This document shows, one piece after another, positions 46,401 to 55,054 of a stretch of DNA of 64,000 nucleotides (positions are counted from its first letter, which is position 1; each line of letters starts with the position of its first letter). The notes beneath the pieces are model-generated. The model saw only the letters and a list, made by a program, of their open reading frames with translations. It was not told the origin of the DNA and made no database searches. A program made the position numbers and the translations under genes. The stretch is from Bacteroidota bacterium (GTDB taxonomy: Bacteria > Bacteroidota > Bacteroidia > Bacteroidales > JAAUTT01): assembly GCA_023429135.1 (NCBI GenBank), contig JAEYWD010000019.1, forward strand, positions 1 to 64,000. Reading direction: 5' to 3'.

Positions 46401-46889
46401 TCCGATTATGGCAATGTTCCGGAATTAGTTTACGGTATAAATATGGGAGCTGCATGGAAAAGTATTGATGTTTCCCTGATATTCACAGGTCAGTCCAGGG
46501 TGAGGAATTATGTTTTATTTGAATCGGGTAACATTGGTAATTTTTATAGCTCCTGGGCCGATAACCGTTGGTCGCCGGCTAATACAGAAGGTTCGTACCC
46601 GCGGGTGGATACTCGTGCCTCTTCTTCTATCAATGGCGGCTTGAATCCGAATACTTTCTGGTTCGATAACTCATCCTTTATCCGTTTAAAAAACATTTCG
46701 GTTGGTTACACCCTGCCTGAAAGCCTTATCTCGCGTATAAATCTTTCCAGTGCCAGGATTTATATTAATGCCTTCAATCTCTTTACTCTAACCAAGGTAA
46801 AAGATTATGATCCGGAAGGAAACAGCTCGAGCGGGCAATTCTATCCACAACAAAGGATATATAATATAGGCCTTAATGTTAATTTTTAA
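43455..46889 (+). CDS. SusC-like TonB-dependent transducer, PUL 3
   Basis: 1144 residues. Signal to about residue 45 (ends SYSQ); STN domain about 46-118 (LEMKNASLTDLIYAIKNQTDFEFAYD); carboxypeptidase-regulatory-like domain about 137-208 (GTISDASTGEPLPGVNI); linker EEVVVVGYGTQKS; plug with SAAVYGSRAANGAILITTKRG; barrel ending GLNVNF. The partner SusD starts 100 bases later. The ligand is probably galactan oligomers, judged from the GH30 gene. Confidence 0.95.
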   Translation: MKKICLKAKAFDKQLLQKLLIMSKLSLLLFACSVFTIHAETSYSQQVKLNLEMKNASLTDLIYAIKNQTDFEFAYDTNLESLVLDKVSINAKNEQIEKVLASILKGTDIDFKVFDKIILLSKSKVKITPGLENSIAVQQQQITGTISDASTGEPLPGVNITVEGTTLGTVSDENGRYTINVPSANSVLVFSFVGYVSEKAETRDKSVIDVKLTADIKSLEEVVVVGYGTQKSATLTGSVSEVKGKEFIKSPQPNVSNSLAGRVSGVIANNRSGEPGYDGSTYYIRGMSTTGNNDVLVVIDGVPGQIGGLDRLDPNDIATITVLKDASAAVYGSRAANGAILITTKRGATGKPVLSYSFNQGFSQPTRLPGMADASTYATIRNEIEYYNNKAGGMNQVYSNEEIQKFRDGSDPLNYPNTDWQKETLKKFAVQNQHSLSIAGGTEQVKYFASIGTLYQDGIYKKGVTNYRQYNVRTNVDANITRRLKVGLNLSGRQEDRKFPISSAGNIFRSIYRAYPTLQGTYPNGLPSTGIENNNPVVLVTDLGGTVKNPTYIINGSLKGRYDIPFVEGLSFEAMLAADKSFNFNKSFNTPYSLYNYNKSTGSYDKVVTGGSSGKARLDQSQDNISLVTSNIRLNYEKQFGKHSINSFFIYEQSARKQEYFSGMRLNYPTTQTPELSQGGSAATDKDNSGWSSEFTRRSYIGKLAYNFSEKYLLEAQFRVDGSSIFPEGKQYGFFPSVSAGWRISEEGWFKNNISFFDQLKLRVSYGVLGNDNVNPFQFYNNYSFVNSYVIGTEIHPGIDLVKLANPNITWEKAKKLDIGFNANFLQNFSAEFIYFKQQRSDILAARNASIPGTSGIVNPFNDGSSSYTTLVPSENFGKVNNNGFEVSLGYSKKGNFSYNFGVNATYAKSEIIDIDEASGVLSHQKQTGRPLNTSLLYKAIGIFRTEGDLNKYPHLANAQLGDLILEDYTKDGKITADDMVRSDYGNVPELVYGINMGAAWKSIDVSLIFTGQSRVRNYVLFESGNIGNFYSSWADNRWSPANTEGSYPRVDTRASSSINGGLNPNTFWFDNSSFIRLKNISVGYTLPESLISRINLSSARIYINAFNLFTLTKVKDYDPEGNSSSGQFYPQQRIYNIGLNVNF

Positions 46890-46989
46890 ACTGCTGAAAA
46901 ATGAGTGTCCAGAATTCCGCAACCCTTTGGAAATAAGATGGGCATTTGCTTTCGGGTTTACAGACTTTTAACTTTAAAATTTTGAACAA

Positions 46990-48669
46990 ATGAAACTAAT
47001 AAAAAGAATATTGATTGCAGTACTTGGAGTGATTGCAATCACTGCCTGCGATAAAGATTTTCTGAACAATTCTGCAACCGACAGAATTTCGGACCAGGCT
47101 TTGGTTGGAGATTCATCACTTTTCGAAGACTTTGTGATAAACAGGTATATGAGTGTTCGTTTGACCAATAAAGAAGCTGAAGGTACTCCTCCGGGCTTTG
47201 GTCGTGGTTTTGAATACGCTATGTTCAGTTCACTTACCGACGAATCAATTTATAATAACGATGACGATACATGGTTAATCCAGCGGGGCCAGTTGTCGCC
47301 CGAAAACACAGGTATTGCAGGTACACTCTGGAGCAGAAGTTACCGCAGTATTCGCGAATGTAATTATGTACTGAAGCACATCGGTGAAGTAGCTATGAGC
47401 CAAACAGGCAAAAACAGGTTAACAGCCGAGTTGAAGTTCATCAGGGCTTTTCGATATCACGATTTGCTACGTAACTATGGAAAAGCAGTTCTCCTTGGCG
47501 ATACGGTTTATAGCCTCGGCAGCGACCTTACCACTGGTTCTCTTTTTACCCGTGCCAGTATTGTCGATGTGGTTAATTACATTGTAGCCCAGTTGGATGA
47601 GGCAGCTAACGGACTTCCTTTAACCAACGATAATGCTAACTGGAAATTAGGCCGTGCAACCCAAGGAGCCGCGCTTGCATTAAAATCGAGAGTGCTGTTG
47701 TATGCTGCCAGTCCGCTTTACAACGCTTCAACCTGGCAAAAAGCTGCAGAGGCCGCTAAAGCTGTAATGGACCTGAGCAAGAATAATGGGGAAATGTATA
47801 AGATCGTAAGTGATTACGACGCTTTATTCCTTAATCAGAACGATAAGGAAATTATTTTTGAAAGGCTTTATACTTTTAAAGCAAGACATGTATGTCTCGA
47901 AATTTCCAACGGGCCGAACGGTTACGGAGCATGGGGCGGTAATACTCCGCTTCAGAATATGGTAGATGCATACGAAATGAATAATGGTAAACCAATTGAC
48001 GATCCTACATCGGGCTATAATCCTCAGGATCCGTATAATAACAGGGATCCTCGTTTTTATGCCACTATTCTTTATAATGGTGCCCAATACCGTGGTAGAC
48101 AATACGAAACTTTCCTTCCAGGTGGTTTGGACAGCAAGGACGGAAAAGATAACTGGAACACCTCAAAAACAGGCTATAACCTGAGGAAGTTTATGGATGA
48201 TAATAATCCGATAGATAACCCCTGGGATGTGGCAGGTTTACAACCATGGATCTATTTTCGCTATGCTGAGATTCTGCTTAACTACGCCGAAGCTCAGAAC
48301 GAAGCTTCAGGACCCGATGTATCTGTTTACGACGCGGTCAACACAGTTAGGAGAAGGGCAGGAATGCCAGACTTACCCGAAGGTTTAACAAAGGATGAGA
48401 TGAGAACCCGAATCAGGAGGGAACGCCAGGTAGAACTTGCTTTTGAGGAACATCGTTTTTATGATGTCCGTCGGTGGAAAGTTGCGGAAGTAACGGAAAA
48501 TGTACCTGCTTATGGCATAACTATTACAAAGTCGAACGGTGCATATACCTATGCAAATAAAGTAGCCCTCGATGGCCGTAAGTTTGAGCAAAAGCACTAT
48601 TGGTTGCCTATCCCTCGTGCCGAAATTCTCTCATCGAACAACAAGTTGGAACAAAATCCTGGATATTAA
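46990..48669 (+). CDS. SusD/RagB-like surface lipoprotein, PUL 3
   Basis: 559 residues; signal ending AITAC with the lipidated Cys at 20, followed by DKDF. SusD features: LKFIRAFRYHDLLRNYGKAVLL, GAALALKSRVLLYAASPLYN and RRRAGMPDLPEG with the RIRRERQVELAFEEHRFYDV block. It ends LEQNPGY. A perfect 12-bp hairpin follows 14 bases after the stop. Confidence 0.95.
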   Translation: MKLIKRILIAVLGVIAITACDKDFLNNSATDRISDQALVGDSSLFEDFVINRYMSVRLTNKEAEGTPPGFGRGFEYAMFSSLTDESIYNNDDDTWLIQRGQLSPENTGIAGTLWSRSYRSIRECNYVLKHIGEVAMSQTGKNRLTAELKFIRAFRYHDLLRNYGKAVLLGDTVYSLGSDLTTGSLFTRASIVDVVNYIVAQLDEAANGLPLTNDNANWKLGRATQGAALALKSRVLLYAASPLYNASTWQKAAEAAKAVMDLSKNNGEMYKIVSDYDALFLNQNDKEIIFERLYTFKARHVCLEISNGPNGYGAWGGNTPLQNMVDAYEMNNGKPIDDPTSGYNPQDPYNNRDPRFYATILYNGAQYRGRQYETFLPGGLDSKDGKDNWNTSKTGYNLRKFMDDNNPIDNPWDVAGLQPWIYFRYAEILLNYAEAQNEASGPDVSVYDAVNTVRRRAGMPDLPEGLTKDEMRTRIRRERQVELAFEEHRFYDVRRWKVAEVTENVPAYGITITKSNGAYTYANKVALDGRKFEQKHYWLPIPRAEILSSNNKLEQNPGY

Positions 48670-48682
48670 TTCTTTTATTATA

Positions 48683-48712
48683 AAGAGGCTGTGGAAAGAG
48701 CCACAGCCTCTT
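48683..48712 (+). terminator. Hairpin after PUL 3 susD
   Basis: AAGAGGCTGTGG (48683-48694) pairs perfectly with CCACAGCCTCTT (48701-48712) around a 6-base loop. Only two Ts follow the stem, so termination may be partial, or the hairpin may protect the susCD mRNA 3' end upstream of GH30. Confidence 0.7.
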
Positions 48713-48826
48713 AACTGTTAAATGCAGGCAGACATTAATTCCTGCAACACGGATTTTACTAAAACCTGAGTTAATTATAGTTTTGCAGATATAAAGCATT
48801 GACCCAAATAGAAATAAAAAAATAAA

Positions 48827-50413
48827 ATGAAAGTTTATCCAAAGGGTATTTTTTTAACCTTGATCCATTTAGTTGTAATGTCAAATTTGTCCTGGGGATG
48901 CGCTGAAAGCGAAAATAGACCGGGCGATGAATCAAATCCTAAAGATACGGTACTTGTAATCGATACAAGTATAAAGTACCAGACAATTCGTAGTTTCGGA
49001 GCCTCCGATGCATGGACAGTGCAGTATATCGGTCTTTGGCCCGATAGTAAACGGAACCAGGTTGCCGATTGGCTTTTTAGTACTGAAACCGATGCTTTGG
49101 GGCAGCCAAAAGGAATTGGTTTATCTCTTTGGCGTTTTAATATTGGGGCCGGAAGTGCAGGGCAGAACAACATCAGTGACGACTGGAGGGCAACAGAAAC
49201 CTTTCTGAATAAAAATGGAACTTATGATTGGACAAAACAAGCAGGCCAGCAATGGCTTCTGCATGCTGCTAAAGAACGGGGTGTAAACCAGTTTCTGGCT
49301 TTTACCAATTCTCCGCCTGTGAGCCTTACCAGAAATGGAAATGCTTTTTCGTCGCAAAATAATCAGGCCAATATCGATCCTAAAAACTATCTCGCCTTCG
49401 CTAATTTCCTTACAGAAGTTTCAGAGCATTTTCGTAAGGAGAAAGGTATCACCTTTAATTATTTGAGCCCATTTAATGAACCTCAATGGGACTGGACAGG
49501 AACCGGGCAGGAAGGTACTCCTTTTACAAACCAGGAAATTTACAACGTTGTAAAGAAACTGGATTCTCTCATAAGCAATAAACAACTGCCATATAAAATA
49601 CTGGTAGGAGAGGCCGGCAAACTCAATTACCTGTACGAAGAAGCTGATAAGCCATCGCGTGGTAACCAGATTTACGATTTTTTTAATGCAGGCTCCCCTA
49701 GATATCTTGGCTCTTTTAGTAGTGTAGAGAAAGCCATTTCCGGTCACAGTTATTTTACCAGCGCTCCCGCCAATTATATGGTTGCTGTTCGCAATACGTT
49801 GACTAATAAAATCAAGGAAGCCTCTTCTCCTATAGAATTTTGGCAAAGTGAATATTGTATTCTGGGCGATCAGGAAGAAATACCCGGGGGAGGTAAGGAT
49901 TTGGGTATTAATACGGCATTGTATGTGGCGAGGGTTATGCATAACGATCTGGTAGTGGCAAATGCATCTGCCTGGCACTGGTGGCTGGCCGTAAGCGCTT
50001 ACGACTATAAAGACGGACTCATATATATGGATAAAAACAAAACAGATGGAAATGTAGAGGCAAGTAAATTAATGTGGGCTGTTGGAAATTTCAGCCGTTT
50101 TATCCGGCCTGGAGCTGTTCGTGTAAATACAACCGGAGAAAATATATCCATAAATGATCCTTCAGGATTAATGGTTTCTTCTTATCTCAACACAGAGAGT
50201 AAAAAATTAATTACTGTGATAATCAATTACGGACTTACTGATATCACCACCGAGATAGAAGTGAAAGGACACACTGTAACCGATTTTTATCCTTTTGTAA
50301 CCTCCGCCGGATCGGACGAAAACATGAAACCTCATCCTTCTATCAAGCCTGGGACTAAAGTTTCAATCCCCAAACGTTCAATTGTTACTTTAACAGGAAG
50401 CATAACGCTGTAG
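48827..50413 (+). CDS. Glycoside hydrolase family 30 lipoprotein, probable endo-beta-1,6-galactanase
   Basis: 528 residues. The signal ends LSWGC with Cys25, so the enzyme is a lipoprotein, probably on the surface. In the TIM barrel, SPFNEPQWDW holds the acid/base Glu218 and FWQSEYCIL the nucleophile Glu342; a C-terminal beta domain follows (about 440-528). RSFGASDAWTVQYIG and LWRFNIGAGS are like GH30 subfamily 5 beta-1,6-galactanases, which act on arabinogalactan side chains; the subfamily is inference. It is the only enzyme of PUL 3 in the window. Confidence 0.85.
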   Translation: MKVYPKGIFLTLIHLVVMSNLSWGCAESENRPGDESNPKDTVLVIDTSIKYQTIRSFGASDAWTVQYIGLWPDSKRNQVADWLFSTETDALGQPKGIGLSLWRFNIGAGSAGQNNISDDWRATETFLNKNGTYDWTKQAGQQWLLHAAKERGVNQFLAFTNSPPVSLTRNGNAFSSQNNQANIDPKNYLAFANFLTEVSEHFRKEKGITFNYLSPFNEPQWDWTGTGQEGTPFTNQEIYNVVKKLDSLISNKQLPYKILVGEAGKLNYLYEEADKPSRGNQIYDFFNAGSPRYLGSFSSVEKAISGHSYFTSAPANYMVAVRNTLTNKIKEASSPIEFWQSEYCILGDQEEIPGGGKDLGINTALYVARVMHNDLVVANASAWHWWLAVSAYDYKDGLIYMDKNKTDGNVEASKLMWAVGNFSRFIRPGAVRVNTTGENISINDPSGLMVSSYLNTESKKLITVIINYGLTDITTEIEVKGHTVTDFYPFVTSAGSDENMKPHPSIKPGTKVSIPKRSIVTLTGSITL

Positions 50414-50479
50414 GCGGTAGATTGTTGTAGACCAGACAATCATTGCATATCAACTCGTAGAGGTTCAAAATTTTAACGA

Positions 50480-50637
50480 CCTCACCTCTACCTGGATGCA
50501 GACAGGCCCAGCCCCTCTCCTGAAAGAGAGGGGAGAAAAACCCCACAAAATTAAATTCGTAGCTCTTCAAAGCCCCTCTCCATGGAAGAGAGGGATTACC
50601 TTCGGTGAGACCGGCTTCGCCTAAGTTTAGGGTGAGG
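50480..50637. repeat. MITE-like element with CCTCACC / GGTGAGG ends
   Basis: About 158 bp between CCTCACC (50480-50486) and GGTGAGG (50631-50637). Inside are CCCCTCTC (50512-50519) with GAGAGGGG (50526-50533), a second CCCCTCTCC/GAGAGGG pair near 50573-50594, and TTACCTTCGGTGAGA (50596-50610), which recurs at 58890-58904. Same family as 36401-36566. The rest of this 340-base gap shows no gene. Confidence 0.7.
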
Positions 50638-50753
50638 TGTTTTTAATTTGTGAATTAAAAGAAGCTAATGAATTAAATTGGCTTATTTAAAATTCATAAC
50701 ATGTATGACAAGTTTGTTGAATAAATTTTAATTTTGACAGCAAAATTACACCC

Positions 50754-53576
50754 ATGCTTACAGGAAATTATAAAATCCTTTACGAACGGCTTAATAAGGA
50801 GATCAATCACGACCGTATTTTTCACGATCCGCTTCATACTCTGGTATATGGAACCGATGCTTCTTTTTACAGGCTTATTCCTAAATTGGTGGTCAAAGCA
50901 AAAGACGAGAACGAGGTCTCATTTCTCCTGAAAGAAGCTGCCAGTCTAAATCTTCCTGTTACCTTCCGTGCTGCCGGAACCAGTCTCTCCGGTCAGGCTA
51001 TTTCCGACTCCATCCTGGTAATAGCCGGTGAACACTGGAAGAGTTACGAGATTCTGGAGAATGGTAATAAAATCCGGCTTCAACCCGGATTAATTGGAGC
51101 AAGGGTAAACACCTTGCTTGCACCCTATAAACGTAAAATAGGTCCTGATCCGGCGTCCATCAACTCGGCGCTTATCGGCGGTATTGCCGCCAACAATGCC
51201 AGTGGTATGTGTTGCGGCACAAGCGATAATTCATATAAAACCGTTGCCGGAATGCGCATTATCTTCCACGACGGCAAGGTTCTCGATACTTCCAGCGAAC
51301 AAAGCAAAAACGATTTCAGAAAGTCGAATCCCAGGATTATTGAAGGGATTGAAAGGCTTGTAAGCAGGGTTAAGAACAACGAAGCTCTTGCGGAACGTAT
51401 CCGCCATAAATTCAAAATAAAGAACACAACTGGCTATAGTCTGAACGCCCTGGTCGATTTCAGTGATCCGTTCGATGTGATCGAGCATCTGATGATAGGC
51501 TCGGAAGGTACGCTGGGCTTTATTGCTGAAATAACGTACCGCACTGTTCCTGAGCATCCTTTTCGCGCCAGCGCACTGATGATCTTTCCCGATATTGAAA
51601 AAGCCTGTCAGGCAGTTTCACTCTTAAAGTCGGCGCCGGTAAGCGCTGCCGAACTGATGGATCGCGCCGGATTAAAAAGCGTAGAGGATCAGAAAGGAAT
51701 GCCGGCATATCTTGCCTCCTTATTTGCTACTGCCAGTGCTGTGCTTGTTGAAACGCAGGCGCAGGACAAAGAAACCCTCAATCGTCAGATTGAAGTTATC
51801 ACCAGCACCATTTCCCGTATTCCACTGGAAATACCTTACCAATTTACCGATGTTCCTGCAGAATATGCCTTGCTTTGGAAAATCCGCAAAGGATTGTTTC
51901 CTTCCGTTGGTGCCATGCGAAAAACGGGAACAACCGTAATTATCGAAGACGTTGCTTTTCCGCTTCCCCGACTTGCCGAGGCTACACTCGATCTGCAGGC
52001 GCTTTTCAAAAAACATGGTTATCACGAAGCGGTAATCTTTGGCCATGCGCTCGATGGCAACCTGCACTTTGTATTTACGCAGGATTTCAGCACCGAATCT
52101 GAAGTGTTGCGCTATGAGCGTTTTATGGACGAGGTGGCTACACTGGTGGTCGAAAAGTATGACGGTTCGCTCAAGGCAGAACATGGCACCGGTCGCAATA
52201 TGGCTCCTTATGTGGAGAAGGAATGGGGAGCTGAGGCATTTCAATTGATGAAAGAAATCAAACAAATCTTCGACCCGCATCATTTGCTCAACCCGGGGGT
52301 GATTATCAATTCCGACCCCAAAGCCCATCTGAAGGATCTGAAACCACTGCCTCCCGCTCACGAAAAGGTGGATAAATGTATCGAATGCGGTTTCTGCGAA
52401 CCTAACTGCGTTTCGGCAGAGCTTACCTTAACGCCCCGTCAGCGCATTGTTGCCTATCGCGAAATAAAAAGACTTACTACAACCGGTCACGAGCCGCATA
52501 TTGCTGCTGCTCTGGTTAAGGATTATGGGTATGAGGGCGACGAGACATGTGCCACCGATGGTTTATGCGCTCTTGCCTGTCCGGTGAAGATTGATACCGG
52601 GAAACTTATCAAAGAACTGAGATTCGAACATCATACTCCCCGTCAGAATCAAATGGCCATGTGGGTTGCCGATCATATGGACTCGGTAACTTCCAAAGCC
52701 CGTTTTGCACTTTCAGCAGTCAATCTTTTTCATTCTATCCTTGGCACTTCGGTGATGCGGGGTATTGCCGGCGGTTTTCGTAAACTTTCCGGTAACCGTA
52801 TTCCTCTATGGACTCCCTACATGCCTTCGGGCTCAAAAAAAATAAGGGCCGAAAGAATGTTGAGCATTAATCCCAGAAAAGTCGTTTATTTCCCGTCGTG
52901 CATCAACCGTTCAATGGGAGTTTCAAAGGATTATAACAGTGAAGTTCAGCTTACCGAAAAAATGCAGCAGCTTATCCGAAAAGCCGGGTATGAAGTAATT
53001 TTCCCTGAAAATATGGATAAACTTTGCTGTGGCATGGCTTTTTCGAGCAAAGGATTTAAAGAAGCCGGGCATAAGAAGTCGCTGGAACTCGAAACAGCGC
53101 TGCAAAAAGCCAGCGAGAACGGAAAATATCCTGTGGTTTGCGATATGAGTCCCTGTTTGTTTACCATGAAAGAGAATTTTACATCGGGACTGAAGCTTTA
53201 CGAACCCGTAGAGTTTATTCTGGAATACCTGGCTCCTGGGCTCGAATTTTCACCCGTTGACGAAACAATCTCCATATTTACCGTGTGCAGCATGAAAAAG
53301 ATGGGCCTCGAAGATAGGCTCCTTCAACTGGCAAAAATGTGTGCCACCAATTTAGTAGTACCTGAGACCAACTGCTGTGGTTTTGCCGGCGACCGTGGCT
53401 TTAGCTACCCCGAATTGAATAAACACGGGTTACGTTATTTGAAAGAGCAAATCCCTGCCGGTGTAAAGAATGGTTATTCCACCAGCCGCACCTGCGAAAT
53501 AGGTATCAGCGAACACAGCGGCGTATCGCATAAATCGATTGTGTATTTGGTAGACAGGGTAACGCGGGAGCGGTGA
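50754..53576 (+). CDS. FAD-binding and 4Fe-4S oxidoreductase, D-lactate/glycolate dehydrogenase type
   Basis: 940 residues joining a GlcD-like and a GlcF-like half. The N-terminal FAD-binding_4 domain (about 20-240) has VTFRAAGTSLSGQA and the NNASGMCCG stretch; the FAD-oxidase C domain (about 245-530) ends in KAEHGTGRNMAPY. Two Fe-S motifs follow (CIECGFCEPNC from about 542, CATDGLCALACPV about 600), then two CCG domains (LCCGMAF, NCCGFAGDRGF). It should oxidise a 2-hydroxyacid such as D-lactate and feed a quinone or other acceptor; the exact substrate is not determinable. Its stop codon lies inside a REP palindrome. Confidence 0.9.
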   Translation: MLTGNYKILYERLNKEINHDRIFHDPLHTLVYGTDASFYRLIPKLVVKAKDENEVSFLLKEAASLNLPVTFRAAGTSLSGQAISDSILVIAGEHWKSYEILENGNKIRLQPGLIGARVNTLLAPYKRKIGPDPASINSALIGGIAANNASGMCCGTSDNSYKTVAGMRIIFHDGKVLDTSSEQSKNDFRKSNPRIIEGIERLVSRVKNNEALAERIRHKFKIKNTTGYSLNALVDFSDPFDVIEHLMIGSEGTLGFIAEITYRTVPEHPFRASALMIFPDIEKACQAVSLLKSAPVSAAELMDRAGLKSVEDQKGMPAYLASLFATASAVLVETQAQDKETLNRQIEVITSTISRIPLEIPYQFTDVPAEYALLWKIRKGLFPSVGAMRKTGTTVIIEDVAFPLPRLAEATLDLQALFKKHGYHEAVIFGHALDGNLHFVFTQDFSTESEVLRYERFMDEVATLVVEKYDGSLKAEHGTGRNMAPYVEKEWGAEAFQLMKEIKQIFDPHHLLNPGVIINSDPKAHLKDLKPLPPAHEKVDKCIECGFCEPNCVSAELTLTPRQRIVAYREIKRLTTTGHEPHIAAALVKDYGYEGDETCATDGLCALACPVKIDTGKLIKELRFEHHTPRQNQMAMWVADHMDSVTSKARFALSAVNLFHSILGTSVMRGIAGGFRKLSGNRIPLWTPYMPSGSKKIRAERMLSINPRKVVYFPSCINRSMGVSKDYNSEVQLTEKMQQLIRKAGYEVIFPENMDKLCCGMAFSSKGFKEAGHKKSLELETALQKASENGKYPVVCDMSPCLFTMKENFTSGLKLYEPVEFILEYLAPGLEFSPVDETISIFTVCSMKKMGLEDRLLQLAKMCATNLVVPETNCCGFAGDRGFSYPELNKHGLRYLKEQIPAGVKNGYSTSRTCEIGISEHSGVSHKSIVYLVDRVTRER

Positions 53577-53973
53577 AAACGCGATGCGTTTTTACCGTAG
53601 AGACGCGATGCATCGCGTCTCTACATTCGTCACAACGATGATCATCGTCGCCATTATCCCCGTTTTCGTTTCCAATATTTTTTGTATTGTATTTGTTTTC
53701 CCCAATTCCAATAATGGCATGGAAATGATTGGGCATTACCTGAAATTCGCCCATTTGCAAATTCATATCCTGGCGCAATACAAATGTATTTAACCATTCT
53801 GTTTCAGCAATTTTCCCGATTTCCGACAAATTCATTAAACCATTTGCAATATCCCCAAAAAAATATTCGCGGTGTGTCGTACAAATGGTAACAAAATACA
53901 TGGCATTGGAACCATAATCCCAGTTTTTTAACCGGGCCGTTGCAATACGGTATTTGTTCAGGTATTTATCCAT
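53506..53973 (-). CDS. REP-associated tyrosine transposase-like protein, truncated
   Basis: 155-codon frame. Residues 1-90 match the Y1/RAYT family (NWDYGSNAMYFVTICTTHREYFFG, then FQVMPNHFHAIIGI with the His-Phe-His metal motif at 83-85). The part that should carry the catalytic Tyr is missing: after about residue 115 the frame runs through the REP palindromes (RDAMHRVST is encoded by the palindrome) and into the antisense of the upstream oxidoreductase. It is probably a non-functional remnant of the enzyme family that mobilises such REPs. Nothing else of the gene is found nearby. Confidence 0.75.
   Translation of the reverse strand: MDKYLNKYRIATARLKNWDYGSNAMYFVTICTTHREYFFGDIANGLMNLSEIGKIAETEWLNTFVLRQDMNLQMGEFQVMPNHFHAIIGIGENKYNTKNIGNENGDNGDDDHRCDECRDAMHRVSTVKTHRVFTAPALPCLPNTQSIYAIRRCVR
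53572..53624. repeat. REP element: two adjacent palindromes
   Basis: GGTGAAAACGC (53572-53582) pairs with GCGTTTTTACC (53586-53596) with one wobble. Directly after it GTAGAGACGCGATG (53597-53610) pairs perfectly with CATCGCGTCTCTAC (53611-53624), a 28-bp perfect palindrome. The TGA stop of the preceding oxidoreductase is within the first arm. The element lies at the 3' end of a REP-associated transposase remnant. Confidence 0.85.
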
Positions 53974-54110
53974 TTGGCAATTTGAAATTTAATATCAAAG
54001 CGAGGTTTTTAGACAAGAGACAAAGCGATGGGTTGCATTAAACAAGCGTATATTTAGTATAAAAGTTACTTCATTGCAGGTTATAACATATATTTGTTAC
54101 AAACGGTTAC

Positions 54111-54141
54111 ATAAATATGTTATAAGTTGTAACATATTTAT
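54111..54141. repeat. Inverted repeat downstream of the HU-like gene
   Basis: ATAAATATGTTA (54111-54122) and TAACATATTTAT (54130-54141) are a perfect 12-bp pair with a 7-base spacer, within a stretch rich in TTAC/GTAACAT repeats (54066-54175). It lies 3' of the HU-like gene on the minus strand and could be a weak terminator or a protein-binding site. Confidence 0.55.
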
Positions 54142-54165
54142 GGTAATCTTCTTTACATATCTATG

Positions 54166-54867
54166 TTACACTTTCTTTACAAGTAACATCTTGTTTAACG
54201 ATCCGCTTCTTACCTCTCCTGCATGCTGGAGAACTGATTTCACTTCAAGGTGATATTCTCCTTCGGGGAGGTCTTCAGGAACCTGGAACAACAGCTCCTT
54301 TTGCCGTATGCCCGGAACAATAGAGATACGAATGGTACCGTTGCTGTTACTCAGGAAAATTCCCTGTTTTTCATCCATATGATCGAACTTAAGGTTTGTA
54401 CCTCTTACAATGGCAACTCCTTTGGGAGTGAGTATCGAATCGAATAACCCGGTAGAGGTGTCGTGAAGCTGGTTTAAGACAGGAGTCTTTAACTGATGTG
54501 GTCGTTTATGGGTTTTCACAGTCCTGAAAGCATCAAGCAATTCCTTCCCAACTTCGGCATATGGCACTACTTTGTGCCGTTTATCATGAAATACATCATC
54601 CTCACTTCTGAATTCGCCCCTTATTCCTATACCAAAGTTTGCGAATGGCAGGTTGATTGTATAGCCATCGAGTAAACTGTCGGTAATCACTTCCTGCAAA
54701 CGGGTAATTACACCAACTGTCTCTGACGGGGTAATTCCGGTACCAGGCATGGCAATTGCTTCAATAATATCATTCAGGTTGAGGGTGCCTCTTTTAAGGA
54801 ATTGGGCCCGGTAGCGGACTTTGTCGGGGTTTAAATTGTTTTTTACAACGGAATAGTTGATGGACAT
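54166..54867 (-). CDS. HU-like DNA-binding domain protein with C-terminal Ig-like domain
   Basis: 233 residues. The N-terminal half (about 1-125) is the HU-HIG type domain common in Bacteroidota (LNLNDIIEAIAMPGTGITPSETVGVITRLQEVI, then GYTINLPFANFGIGIRGEF). The C-terminal half (about 130-230) is beta-rich, of DUF4469 style (LLFQVPEDLPEGEYHLEVKSVL). No signal peptide. The role is presumed nucleoid- or DNA-associated; targets are unknown. Single gene, divergent from the LytS kinase gene. Confidence 0.82.
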   Translation of the reverse strand: MSINYSVVKNNLNPDKVRYRAQFLKRGTLNLNDIIEAIAMPGTGITPSETVGVITRLQEVITDSLLDGYTINLPFANFGIGIRGEFRSEDDVFHDKRHKVVPYAEVGKELLDAFRTVKTHKRPHQLKTPVLNQLHDTSTGLFDSILTPKGVAIVRGTNLKFDHMDEKQGIFLSNSNGTIRISIVPGIRQKELLFQVPEDLPEGEYHLEVKSVLQHAGEVRSGSLNKMLLVKKV

Positions 54868-55054
54868 GTGTAAAGGTTTGTTAGTTTTGTTTCGGATAAA
54901 TATATAGTTTTTAGAGCATTCTTCATCATCTTGAAATTATTTTTAATAAGAATTGCATTTCGTCACCCCGAATTGCAACTCGTCGGAAATGCTTTTGGAA
55001 CCTCATGGCTTAGAAGTTTATTTGTGATGTAATTAAACTTCTTAAATTAGACCT

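Noticed and set aside
51720..52361. 213-codon minus-strand frame
   Set aside because: Antisense of the FAD domain of the oxidoreductase gene; a shadow of its codon pattern.
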